Assembly (NCBI RefSeq): GCF_947250775.1
Contig: NZ_OX366349.1
Coordinates: 1,054,001-1,118,000 of the forward strand
DNA length: 64,000 bases
DNA from: Wolbachia endosymbiont (group A) of Rhinocyllus conicus
GTDB lineage: Bacteria; Pseudomonadota; Alphaproteobacteria; Rickettsiales; Anaplasmataceae
Reading direction: 5' to 3'
Shown: one piece after another, positions 55,160 to 64,000 of the stretch
Numbering within the stretch: position 1 is the stretch's first letter
Layout: each line of letters begins with the position of its first letter
Made by a program: the position numbers and the translations under genes
The notes under the pieces: generated by a model
The model's input: only the letters and a program-made list of their open reading frames with translations
What the model was told of the DNA's origin: nothing
Database searches by the model: none

Positions 55160-55238
55160 TGACCTTACCCAGAAAAAGTAGAGAGGAAGTTAAGACGTTT
55201 TTGAAGTAAAATAGAACGTTTTTTCAAAGAGGTGTAAT

Positions 55239-55538
55239 ATGGGAAACAGAAGGGAATATACAATAGAGTTTAAATTGGAAGCAATAAAACTAGTAAGAGA
55301 AACAGGTCAACCGTCAGCAAAAATAGCAAGAGATTTAGGTATGAGTGGAGATTTATTAAGCAGATGGGTAAGAAAATATAATGAAAAAATGTCAGGAGTA
55401 GATGCATTTCCAGGTAAAGGAAAGTTAGCTCCTTATGACAAAGAAAGGTTTGACTTAAAGAAAGAGTTAGCAAGAATAACTAGGGAAAGAGACATTTTAA
55501 AAAAAGCCCTGGGATATTTTGCCAGCCAAAAGGAGTAA
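55239..55538 (+). CDS. IS3-family transposase OrfA
   Basis: A 99-aa protein with an HTH (YTIEFKLEAIKLVRETGQ, then KIARDLGMSGDLLSRWV) and a leucine-zipper-like C-terminus (RFDLKKELARITRERDIL). OrfA binds the terminal repeats. A7G at 55499-55506 is a slippery site for -1 frameshifting into OrfB, the way IS3 elements make the OrfAB transposase. The OrfB frame is open from there. Confidence 0.93.
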   Translation: MGNRREYTIEFKLEAIKLVRETGQPSAKIARDLGMSGDLLSRWVRKYNEKMSGVDAFPGKGKLAPYDKERFDLKKELARITRERDILKKALGYFASQKE

Positions 55539-56384
55539 AATATTCTTTTATAAAAGATCATAGAAACAGCTATAAAATACAGGAGTTATGTAGGTTTTTA
55601 AATGTATCTGCTTGTGGTTATTATAAATGGGTTGCTCAGGAGAAAAGCAATAAAGAATTAGCAAGAGAGGAGCTTCTAGCAGATATTCAAAAAATATATC
55701 AAGCATCACAATGCAGGTACGGAGCTCCTAAAATCCATGCTGAACTAAAAGCTTTAGGCAAAAATTATAACATCAAAACAGTGCAAGATGTAATGCAAAA
55801 AAATGGCATTCAAGCTAAGCTTAGAAGAAGATTCAAAACTAAAAAACAGCAAACAGACAGTAGGATTATAGCTCCAAATATCCTGGATCAAAATTTTACT
55901 ACGGACCAGCCCAATAAGGTATGGGTAACTGATATTACTTATATAAAAACCAAAGAAGGCTGGCTATATTTGGCAGCAATAATTGACTTATATTCACGTA
56001 TGGTAGTTGGTTGGTCAATGAGTAGTTCAATGGATAAACAATTAATTATAGATGCTTTATTTATGGCTGTTAATAAACGCAAACCCGCCAAAGATCTACT
56101 GTTTCATAGTGATCAAGGGTCACAATATACTTCTAAAAATTACCAATTCTTATTAAATAGAGAAAATATTATCTCTAGCATGAGTCATAAGGGTTGTTGT
56201 TATGATAACTCACCTACAGAAAAGCTCACTCAAAAGAGAGCTACTTATTGATCCTTCACAACACTCTGCTCAACAAGCTAGAACTGCCATATTTGAATAC
56301 ATTGAAATTTTTTATAATAAACAACGACGTCATTCTACTATTAACTATTGCATCCCTGAACAATTTGATGCATCATTTTCATGA
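55505..56384 (+). pseudogene. IS3-family transposase OrfB, frameshifted near its end
   Basis: The DDE catalytic core is readable: Asp in VWVTDITYIKTKE, Asp in LLFHSDQGSQYTS and Glu in YDNSPTE. Just after this Glu the frame breaks. The normal SFFSSLKREL is missing about eight bases, so the original frame ends at 56251, and SLKRELLIDPSQHSAQQA continues in another frame to 56384. The copy is probably inactive, although its ends could be moved by a transposase from another copy. Confidence 0.85.
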
Positions 56385-56425
56385 CAAAAACGTCTTAACT
56401 TCCTCTCTACTTTTTCTGGGTAAGG

Positions 56426-57247
56426 TCAAATCTTGAGAATAGAAAGTGATGCAACTCCAAAACCAGAAAGCTTTTTTGCGGCTTCTTGAGCATAATCTTT
56501 TCCAGGATCATCGTTATCTGGCCATATAATAATGTGTTTACCTTTAAGTGGAGTCCAATCAGTTTTCTCAATAGGTGCTTTTGCTCCAAACATTGCTGTT
56601 GTTGCAGTGATCCCTTGTTCTATGAGTAGCTCAGCACATTTTTCCCCTTCTACCAATATCACTCTATCAGATTTAGTGATGCCTGGAATGTTATACAGAG
56701 GCCTGATCTCAGGTGCAGTAAAGGTAGATTTTTTAGCATCAAATGGTTGATAACTTTTTCCTGAAGCAGTATCATAACGATATTTGCTGGCAATCAACTG
56801 ATTATCCTGATCGGGATAGTCCCATTGAGTTATTCTCTTTTGCTCTTTAGTAGGTCGCTTGTTACATCCTATCCATTCACTTATCGAAGAAATTACTTCA
56901 ACAAATTCTATTTTAGCGTTTTTCCCATGTGCAGCTGCCCAAAGATCAATAATGTCACCACCGTCCCCAGTCGCAAAATCAATCCATAATCCGACCTTGC
57001 CATACGCTAATTCAACTTTGAGGCTTTTGCCTTTATTACCTTGTACATCACCTACCTGAAATTTATCACCATGAAAAGTTCCTCTTGGAAATAAATAAGA
57101 GAGGCATGATCTGATGTTTAATAATAGTTGTCTTTTTATTTCTTCTACATCAAATTGTTCTAATGGTTCTAAATGTGAGACAGCGTCGTTAAAATCATAA
57201 TTTAAAGTATTTTTTTCTTTGACATCAGTTAAAAAATCTTGTACCAT
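56426..57247 (-). pseudogene. Phage replication protein RepA, N-terminal primase part (split by IS)
   Basis: From ATG 57247 the frame gives 273 aa before running into the IS. It holds the phage primase N-domain (GKVGLWIDFATGDGGDIIDL) and a Toprim domain (RVILVEGEKCAELLIEQG, then IIIWPDNDDPGKDYAQEA) with the Glu and DxD metal residues. Together with the helicase half across the IS it forms a 704-aa primase-helicase. The N-terminal fragment alone might still be made but would lack the helicase. Confidence 0.88.
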
Positions 57248-57548
57248 AGGCTGAAGCTCCTTTTAAAGTTAAGTGTTTGAAAGGTTTTTGAGCAAGGCTG
57301 TATTGGTTGCGGTCTTGTTCTCTTAATCATGAAGTAAAAAATGTAGTAGGTGGTTCTCTTGGCAAAGCTTGAAAATATATTAATAAGTGAAGGAAGTCAG
57401 TTCAGGTTTATAGTAAAGGTAAGATTGAAGGCTCTTAGAGTTTTCTTTCTTTTAAGACAAAATACTCTAATGTAATTCTACAATATTTTCCTCACTATGT
57501 CAACTTCCTATTAAATAATCATAATGCTTCTATTTTGTCACATTGATA

Positions 57549-57573
57549 TATTACATATTTATAGTATGTAATA
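57549..57573. repeat. Perfect 9-bp inverted repeat upstream of repA
   Basis: TATTACATA (57549-57557), loop TTTATAG, TATGTAATA (57565-57573). It is followed by an AT-rich run. It could be an operator or part of a replication origin. Confidence 0.55.
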
Positions 57574-57591
57574 TATATTATATATAAGGAA

Positions 57592-57759
57592 ATTTGCCAT
57601 TTAACATTTTGGTTAAACCTCCACATATACGCAGCTTTGGAGCCGATTGGCAATTTTGCCAAATGAAATTTTATTTGCCATTTGAAATTCTCTTAAGGTA
57701 TTGATTTTCTTGTATTTCTCTTTGTAAGTTCATCTGGTTATTTGGTAGGTTTGCCAAAT
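57592..57759. repeat. TTTGCC box cluster (iteron- or operator-like)
   Basis: Four boxes: ATTTGCCATT (57592-57601), TTTGCCAAAT (57655-57664), TTTGCCATTT (57674-57683) and TTTGCCAAAT (57750-57759). All lie on the plus strand within 170 bases, about 350-510 bases upstream of the repA start. Several are followed by TGA and A/T. The density is well above what the base composition explains. Confidence 0.5.
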
Positions 57760-59622
57760 GATTTGCATTTTGAAGCTTACTTTAATAAGTAAATATACCT
57801 ATATGGTAGAAAATTTATGACAGTTGCTTACTGCATAAACTAAGTTCACTTATTAACATAACTCAAGAGATGCTTATATTTCTGTACCATTTACTATAGT
57901 ATACCGGATCCCTTATCGATCTTTCCGGAAGTGAGGGAAATTTTTCCAAAACACTTTTACTCCTTATTATAAAAACATCTAACTTTAAACTTACACTGTT
58001 CCCTTACTATATATGTTCACCAAAATTATAAAAACTGTTCACTTTTTTAAAAAATTTTGCACAACTCCGCTTTCTATTAGCTTTCATACTCCACTAAATG
58101 ACTTCTTTTCTAAACGATATATACTAGAAATGCAGTCCGAAATATGAATTGCTCTAAAATTTTTTTCATTACGATTTTTCTATTAAACTTTAATAGAGCT
58201 TAACGTGTTTACAATATACCCAGGAGAGAGATTTTCCGTCTATAAGAAGTATCCACAAAAATGCTATATTAGTAAAGTTATTCATAATAATTATTTGTGA
58301 ATTAAGCGCTTTAGATTCGAGATTATATAGATTTTTGGCAGTTTAAGCCATTTTAGATTGGAAAATGAAATCTCCTAAAAGGAAAAAACCCGGCTATATT
58401 AAAGAGTTAAGAGTAATTTAAGTTTGAAATTTAAAAAAACTTCTTAATTGCTTTAAAAGCTAGGATTATAGAGGGTTTTTGAGTGTAGCCCAGTTTCGGG
58501 TAAAACCTTATATATTATATATATAATAAATAATAATATATAATAATAGAACATATAGGATATGTACCTTTCATAATACCTACCTAAATATTATTAACAC
58601 GCTTAAATGTTTAATTTTTTAACTTTCAAATAACAAGTTAAGCAAAAAAACATGAACTGTAATAAGTTTTAACCCGGTGCTCAACTGAAAATGGTTTTCA
58701 AAAAGGCTAATATACCGTCCATTTTAATTTTTAACCGAAATATAAAAGTCATTTAAAAAATAAACTCAAGTGGCAATTAACCGGTTTTTTAAAGTCGCCT
58801 ATAACCTACTCTAACTACTTACGCATACAGGTGGACCAGCTGCATTTCATGATATTAGTAGACATAAACCTAGTTATTGTAAGATAATTAAAGGCATCAC
58901 TCAAAGGAAGATAAATGTGTGGCCTATTCTTCAAAGTAAGGTTTTAAGGAATAAGAAGCTGTTCTGAGTTTTGTGATTTCCAGTAAAATTGAAAAATTAG
59001 GAACAAAAACATACTATACTTAACTCACTGAATTTCTATGCTTTTAGCCACTTAGTGTGTGAAAATATTACTTTTCCATTTCCAAAAGACTTAATGAATC
59101 AGATCGCCCTAAATAAAAATACAACACAGAGACAAAAATATGAAAAACCTGCTATTGCATTTTGGATAACCTAAAAAAAGATGAAAGATAAATGCTTACA
59201 AAAAACAAGATGGCTAATAATATCGTTTTAAAAAGATTCTACGACTCCAGGGTACAATTATACTACTAAGACCTAAGTTACTTATGTAAGGTAGCTTAAA
59301 ACTCGATTATGAGGCACTTCTAAATTATCTTTTACCTTAAACTTTTACTTGCTATAAAAAAACCTTACCCTAGTCTATCACGTTTTTTATTTGTTGTAAA
59401 ATATTTTTTCAAAAAAGTGAACAGCTTTTGTAATTTAGGTAAATATATATAACAAGAGCTGGTTATTTTGGAGGTCTTATTGAAATATAACGACTTTTAT
59501 TTAAAACTCTTAAGGAAATATTTTAAATAATCTCTATAAACAAATTGTAGATGAAGATAAAGAAAAAAGTTTGAAATTGTTGCTATAAAAGAAGAAACAG
59601 AAGCTACAAAAACCGCTTGAAG

Positions 59623-59720
59623 TGGAGACAAATTTATTTATTTACGTCTCTAATTTTATCGTGTATGGCAGAGACAAAGATTTATATTTCCACTATATTA
59701 TTGGTAGATGAAAAGCAGAG
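59623..59720 (+). pseudogene. Decayed promoter and 5' end of a second ATPase gene
   Basis: GGAGACAAATTTATTTATTTACGTCTC, then AATTTTATCGTGTATGGC, then AGAGACAAAGATTTATATTTCC parallels the upstream region of the AAA ATPase gene at 29.1 kb, in the opposite genomic orientation. TTTACG again lies 17 bases before the degenerate -10. The following ATATTATTGGTAGATGAAAA resembles the gene start that encodes SFIGRQTEL. The rest of the gene is gone. Confidence 0.55.
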
Positions 59721-60106
59721 ATATAGGGCTTTCTAAAGGGTGGGGACAATTTTTCACCCCCCTTGAAATTAAAAAATAAAGTTTTACATAGCCCATTTCA
59801 ATTGTCTCCATTGTAGCACCATTCTTAAAAACGTTTTAGAGGGCTATTATAGCGTTATCTAGATAGGGGTTTTAAATCAAAAGCTCGTGTAATCTCCTCT
59901 TAACTCAAATAGCAAAGAAGCTGCTGTAAAAGATATAGCTGGTCTTCAAAGCTCTTTAATTCCTTAGCTGTCTTAAAATTATTTTAACTTTTTTTGAGAA
60001 AATCCCGGAAAAAGTAGTAAGAAATCAGGTATATATATAATAGAAGGGCATTGTTTCAACGAGGTTAGTTTACCTCCATGCGCTTCAACACAAAAGTTTC
60101 AAATAA

Positions 60107-60566
60107 ATGTCAATCCTAACACTGGACCTCGGCAAACAAACGGGCTGGGCAATTCTTACAGATGGAGTAATTGAAAGTGGAAGCAAAAGTTTTCATGGTA
60201 GCCGTTTTAGCGGAGGTGTTCTTAAATTTTCGTAGCTGGCTAAATGAAATGAAGGAAAAGTTCTCAAACATTGAAGCAGTGTATTTTGAAGAAGTGAGAA
60301 GACACCTAGGAACTGATGCAGCGCATTGCTACGGTGGTTTTCTCGCAGTTCTGTCTGCTTGGTGTGAAGAGAACAATATTCCCTACCAAGGTGTTAATGT
60401 TAAAACTATAAAACGCTTTATAACAGGCAAAGGCAATGCAAGTAAGAGTGAAGTTATTGAAGCGATACGTGAAAAAAGTTTTTTACCTAGAGATGATAAT
60501 GAGGCCGATGCTTTGGCATTAATGTTCTATATTAGTAAAGATATTAATAAGAAGAAAAATCCATAA
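60107..60566 (+). pseudogene. ruvC: RuvC-like Holliday junction resolvase with single-base frameshift
   Basis: From ATG 60107 the frame reads MSILTLDLGKQTGWAIL with catalytic Asp7 and runs to an early TAG. The remainder, RSWLNEMKEKFSNIEAVYFE with its Glu and the C-terminal RDDNEADALALMFY with its Asp pair, lies one frame over. Removing one T from the TTTT run at 60227-60230 restores a 152-aa RuvC-like protein. RuvC-type resolvases of WO process phage recombination or packaging intermediates. The frameshift may be a real lesion or a homopolymer sequencing error. Confidence 0.85.
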
Positions 60567-60669
60567 AAAGTGGGTCCTTTCGGCCATATTGGCGGGTTTG
60601 GTGGGTTCGACCTCAGGCCTTCTTTAGCGTCAGAGATATTTTGAATATTAACTTTTTAATTATTAAGAT

Positions 60670-61875
60670 ATGAATTTAGCAATCCACTACTATCCTGTTG
60701 AAAACCTCGTCGAATATAAGCGTAATCCTCGTAAAAATGACGATGTGGTCAACAGAATGTGTGCTTCAATCAGGGAATTCGGCTTTCGTATACCAATAGT
60801 TGCAAAAAGCGATGGCACTGTGGTTGATGGTCATTTAAGACTTAAAGCAGCAAGAAAACTTGGTATGGAAAGTATTCCAGTGGTCTTAAGTGATAATCTA
60901 AATGAACCACAAACCAAAGCTTTTCGATTACTGGCAAATCAATCAGCTAATTGGGCAAAGTGGGATGATGAGCTTTTGAAAGTAGAAATTCAAGAGTTAG
61001 AAGATTTACAGTTTGATCTTAAAATGACAGGATTTGAATTAGAAAAAGTTCAACGGTTTCTCGATGATTTTGATGGTGAAAAAAAAGATCTTTCTGACTT
61101 AGCTATTGATGACAAAAAAGTAACAAAACCAGGTGATTTATGGATTTTAGGTGATCATCGAATCTATTGTGGTGATAGCTCTGTAGTTGAATCATATAAA
61201 GCGCTGTTAGATGATAAAATGGCAGACATTACTGTTTGTGATCCTCCATATAACGTTGACTATGGTAGTAGGGAAGATAAAAAGATATTAAACGATAATC
61301 AAGGTGAAAAGTACGAACTTTTTCTCTACGACATCTGTTCCCATATTTTAGCATATACGAAAGGTGCAATTTACATCTGCATATCATCATCAGAGTTTTC
61401 AACGTTACAAAAAGTATTTGAGGAAGCGGGAGGAAAATGGTCAACATTTATCATTTGGGCAAAGAATCACTTTACGCTAGGAAGATCAGATTATCAAAGA
61501 CAATACGAAGCAATGCTCTATGGATGGAAAAGCGGCAATAAACGTGAGTGGCATGGGGGTAGAAATCAAAGTGATCTGTGGTTTTATGATAAGCCAACGC
61601 ACAATACACTACATCCAACGATGAAGCCAGTAGAGCTAATGGAAAGAGCAATAGTTAATAGCAGTAGATCAGGAGATATCGTACTTGATCCATTTAGCGG
61701 CTCTGGAAGTACACTGATTGCATGCGAGAGAACAGGAAGAATTTGTAGGACAATAGAGCTAGATTCAAAATTTGTAGATGTAACTATAAAACGTTGGCAA
61801 ATATATACCGGAAGAGATGCCATTTTAGCCGGTACTGGCAAAACCTTTTCAGAGATTCAAGAAGAAAATTTGTAA
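60670..61875 (+). CDS. ParB-domain DNA methyltransferase
   Basis: A 401-aa fusion. Residues 1-95 are a ParB/Srx-type nuclease domain (VVDGHLRLKAARKLGMESIP). Residues of about 160-395 are a DNA N4-cytosine or N6-adenine methylase with DPPYNVDYG (catalytic DPPY) and the SAM motif DPFSGSGSTLIACERTGR in the order of the beta class. Such genes are usual in phage WO next to the terminase and may protect phage DNA or mark it for packaging. Both motifs are intact. No cognate restriction gene is visible. Confidence 0.93.
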   Translation: MNLAIHYYPVENLVEYKRNPRKNDDVVNRMCASIREFGFRIPIVAKSDGTVVDGHLRLKAARKLGMESIPVVLSDNLNEPQTKAFRLLANQSANWAKWDDELLKVEIQELEDLQFDLKMTGFELEKVQRFLDDFDGEKKDLSDLAIDDKKVTKPGDLWILGDHRIYCGDSSVVESYKALLDDKMADITVCDPPYNVDYGSREDKKILNDNQGEKYELFLYDICSHILAYTKGAIYICISSSEFSTLQKVFEEAGGKWSTFIIWAKNHFTLGRSDYQRQYEAMLYGWKSGNKREWHGGRNQSDLWFYDKPTHNTLHPTMKPVELMERAIVNSSRSGDIVLDPFSGSGSTLIACERTGRICRTIELDSKFVDVTIKRWQIYTGRDAILAGTGKTFSEIQEENL

Positions 61876-61891
61876 AAAAGAAGCAAAAAAA

Positions 61892-62377
61892 GTGGAAAAG
61901 ATCACACAAACGGAATGGGCAAGAGAGATAGGAGTATCAAAGCAATATGTCTGTTATTTAGTAAAGAAAGGAATAGTTGAGTTGGAGGATGGTTTGATCA
62001 GTAGAGAACAAGCAAATGAAGCGGTGGCAGCAATAAGAGATCCAAGTCAGCCACTTAGGAGGAAAAATCCAGAAAACGAAAATACAAATAACCTTTCTAC
62101 AATGTTGCTAAAAACGCGAATAAAAAATGAGATGGAACGTGGTAAACTGCTTGAGGCAAAGGCAAAAGCTGAGATTGGTGAACTTGTGTCAGTAGAGGAG
62201 GTAAAAACCGAAGCATTTAATGTAGCAAGAGTTGTCCGTAATAATTTACTTAATATTCCAAATAGAGTTTCAGCACTACTTGCATCACTGAGTGACACTG
62301 AAAAGATTCATATGGCGCTAACTGAAGAGATTACAAACTCATTACAAGAATTATCTAATACTAAATTTCAAATATAA
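61892..62377 (+). CDS. Small terminase-like DNA-packaging protein (Nu1-like)
   Basis: A 161-aa protein that starts at GTG 61892. The N-terminus is a winged HTH (QTEWAREIGVSKQYVCYLVK) as in lambda Nu1. Helical coiled-coil parts follow (MLLKTRIKNEMERGKLLEAK). It lies two genes before the large terminase, as expected of the small subunit that recognises phage DNA. The assignment is by family resemblance and position. Confidence 0.8.
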   Translation: MEKITQTEWAREIGVSKQYVCYLVKKGIVELEDGLISREQANEAVAAIRDPSQPLRRKNPENENTNNLSTMLLKTRIKNEMERGKLLEAKAKAEIGELVSVEEVKTEAFNVARVVRNNLLNIPNRVSALLASLSDTEKIHMALTEEITNSLQELSNTKFQI

Positions 62378-62396
62378 AAAAGATTTTGAATATAAA

Positions 62397-63890
62397 ATGG
62401 CTGATAACTTAAGTTTGGAGTTAATAAAGTGTCTCATTAATCAACCTGGATTAGATGTTAATGTCAGAGGATTAAATGGAAAGACACCACTACATTGTGC
62501 TATAGAATTTGATGAATTAAGCATGGTAGATTTGTTACTCACGAAGAAGAATATTAATCCTTTTGTTGAGGACAATGAAGGCAAAACCTCCTTAGATTAT
62601 GCCAAAGAAGGGAAAAAAGCAGAAATATTACAAGCGCTAATTAATAACAAATACGGATAAGAGGAAGATAGCTTACTGCACTTAGCTGCGATGATAGGTG
62701 AAGTTAATGCAGTTAGATATTTGATAAGAAAAGGTGTTGACGTTAATGTACGAAATGCTTTGCACCATACTCCATTACATCTAGCAGCAGGTATAGGACA
62801 TGAGAATATTGTCAAAATTTTAGTGGAAGAAGGAAAAGCTGAAATCGAGGTTTTTGATGCACGAAATCAGACACCGATGCACTATGCAGTTAATAATAAA
62901 AAGTTGGAGATAGTAAAGTTACTGCTGAAGCTTGGAGTAGATGTAAATAGCGCGCGCATAGGACAAAACTCAATGAAATTGTCACCTGTTCATATAGCTG
63001 TAAGTAATACTAATTACGATGAAAGAGACTTATGTCTTGATATTCTCAAATGCTTAATAAAGGAGCCTAATGCTCAAGTCAATTTGCAAGACTACGAAAA
63101 TAAAACACCACTACATTACGCTGAAAGACTTAAAACAATAGAAGTTTTACTAACGCGAGAAGATATAGACCCTCTGGTAAAAGACGATAGCGGCAAGACA
63201 CCATTTGATTACGCTAAATCTGAGATAAAGAAGGCTTTGGTGAGTAATAAATACGGTTCTGAAAAGAATAGTCTACTCCATTTAGCTGCACAAAGAGGAG
63301 AAATTGAGATTGTAGATGCAATTTTAAAAGAAGAAATCAATATTGATATTGTAAATAATAAAGGTCTATCACCGATTTACCTTGCTGCGGAAAAAGGGCA
63401 TTTACATGTAGTAAAGTTATTGCTGAAAAAAGGAGCAAATTATACACCTGTTTTGCACTTAGCAATCAAATCAAACAATTTAGAGTTACTTAAAGTTTTG
63501 TTTACTGAAAAAAATGGGTCTTTGCTCTGCAGAGATACCGTTGTTAATTTTCCAACCCTTCATAATAAATATATAGCACAGAGAGAAATAGCAGATAAAA
63601 GGACGAAAAAACATAATAATATTATCTGCATCTATACTACAGTCAGCGCAACAGCAGTAGCAGTATATATAGGGTTGATAACAACAACAATAAGCAGTGC
63701 AATCATTTTTGCAACAATAACAGGGATATTTGCGCTTGTTATAGCAATAATGATAAGTGAGGTGAGCAAAAGATATATAGAAAACGAATTTCAGAAAAAG
63801 GTGTTTATGGAATTGGAGGAGTGTGGAGGAATAAACTCTACTGTTAACAATATTGAGATAGAACCAATTATGAGTAGATGCAGACAATGA
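62397..63890 (+). pseudogene. Ankyrin-repeat membrane protein interrupted by a premature stop
   Basis: One frame of 498 codons (497 aa) holds about ten ankyrin repeats (GKTPLHCAIEFDELSMVDLL, TPLHLAAGIGHENIVKILV, LSPIYLAAEKGHLHVVKLLL) and a C-terminal pair of membrane helices (AVAVYIGLITTTISSAII and further). TAA at 62658-62660 interrupts it after residue 87. The later internal repeat NKYGSEKNSLLHLAA has Ser-coding TCT where NKYG is followed by TAA here, so a point change explains the stop. The downstream part (from 62691) stays open for 399 aa and might be expressed separately. Confidence 0.85.
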
Positions 63891-64000
63891 TATACGCTAG
63901 AGCTTTTTCTGAAGGTTTAAGACCAGATTCGTCGCTTAAAGTATCAGAGTGGGCAAATGAGTATCGAGTTTTAGCAGCAACTGCGGCATCAGAGCCAGGT
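63878..64000 (+). CDS. Phage terminase large subunit (GpA-like), partial
   Basis: From ATG 63878 the frame is open to the window edge for 41 codons. The sequence SLKVSEWANEYRVLAATAAS followed by EPG is the usual N-terminal motif of GpA-type large terminases, which cleave phage DNA and drive packaging with ATP. It overlaps the ankyrin gene by 13 bases. Head genes should follow outside the window. Confidence 0.85.
   Translation, partial: MQTMIYARAFSEGLRPDSSLKVSEWANEYRVLAATAASEPG

Larger units (their letters stand above)
55160..56428. mobile_element. IS3-family insertion sequence in repA
   Basis: A 1269-bp element with perfect terminal inverted repeats of about 43 bp. The left end reads TGACCTTACCCAGAAAAAGT and the right end is its complement. 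It begins TG and ends CA, as IS3 elements do. AAT flanks both sides (55157-55159 and 56429-56431) as a 3-bp target duplication. The perfect repeats suggest a recent insertion. Confidence 0.93.
57248..60106. other. 2.9-kb gene-free, AT-rich region upstream of repA (candidate replication origin region)
   Basis: No open frame of credible length exists on either strand. It contains TTTGCC boxes (57592-57759), a perfect hairpin at 57549-57573, a long A/T tract at 58508-58556, and a decayed ATPase promoter and start at 59623-59720. Position next to repA suggests the phage origin. Otherwise it may be the graveyard of deleted phage genes. Confidence 0.5.

Noticed and set aside
62691..63890. Separate second ankyrin gene.
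   Set aside because: It is in the same frame as the upstream 87-codon piece, with ankyrin sequence running through the stop, so one interrupted gene is more likely.
1..64000. tRNA, rRNA or riboswitch genes.
   Set aside because: None recognised by eye in the intergenic stretches examined.

Overview
The window reads as a Wolbachia chromosome carrying phage WO. It is AT-rich, has dense overlapping bacterial operons and no tRNA or rRNA. It holds P2-like WO tail genes, WO-type ankyrin genes, two cif (cytoplasmic incompatibility factor) operons and the WO Undecim cluster, next to alphaproteobacterial housekeeping genes (rlpA, murC, eno, obgE) interspersed with Wolbachia palindromic repeats. I infer two prophage segments with a short chromosomal stretch between them.

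Layout. (1) 1-8.4 kb, plus strand: contractile-tail module in P2 order (sheath FI, tube FII, tail chaperone with a likely -1 frameshift extension, tape measure, U, X, D). A RelE-type toxin-antitoxin pair sits inside it, and it ends in a membrane ankyrin protein, a small membrane protein and a patatin phospholipase. (2) 8.4-14.4 kb: eukaryotic association module with two intact and one broken tandem-HTH regulator (wmk-like), a 395-aa protein of unknown role, RadC and an Rpn-family nuclease. (3) 14.7-27.1 kb, minus strand: a Type V-like cif operon. CifA is 437 aa. CifB is 3654 aa and joins two PD-(D/E)XK nucleases, a TcdA/TcdB-type pore-forming region, two ankyrin blocks, a triple repeat that may be a beta-trefoil, and a latrotoxin-like tail. 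(4) 27.7-34.0 kb: AAA ATPase, rlpA, murC (with an in-frame palindromic repeat insertion), eno and obgE. (5) 35.1-38.7 kb, minus strand: a second, shorter cif operon of the nuclease-only kind, without a deubiquitinase. (6) 39.1-53.3 kb: an eleven-gene cluster matching the WO Undecim cluster. It encodes sugar-nucleotide enzymes, a glycosyltransferase-radical SAM fusion, a WG-repeat methyltransferase, a PhyH oxygenase, two threonine-aldolase-like PLP enzymes and three transporters. (7) 53.9-64 kb: phage replication and packaging. RepA (primase-helicase) is split by an IS3-family element, and a 2.9-kb gene-free stretch carries repeated TTTGCC boxes. These are followed by a frameshifted ruvC, a ParB-methylase, a small terminase-like gene, an ankyrin gene with a premature stop and the start of the large terminase.

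How it fits together. The tail genes build the particle. The accessory genes act on the arthropod host: Cif proteins in cytoplasmic incompatibility, and ankyrin and patatin proteins as likely effectors. The Undecim cluster probably makes and exports a glycosylated or modified small molecule or surface sugar. Lesions in repA, ruvC, an ankyrin gene and one regulator suggest the right-hand prophage can no longer replicate by itself, while both cif operons and all eleven Undecim genes remain open.
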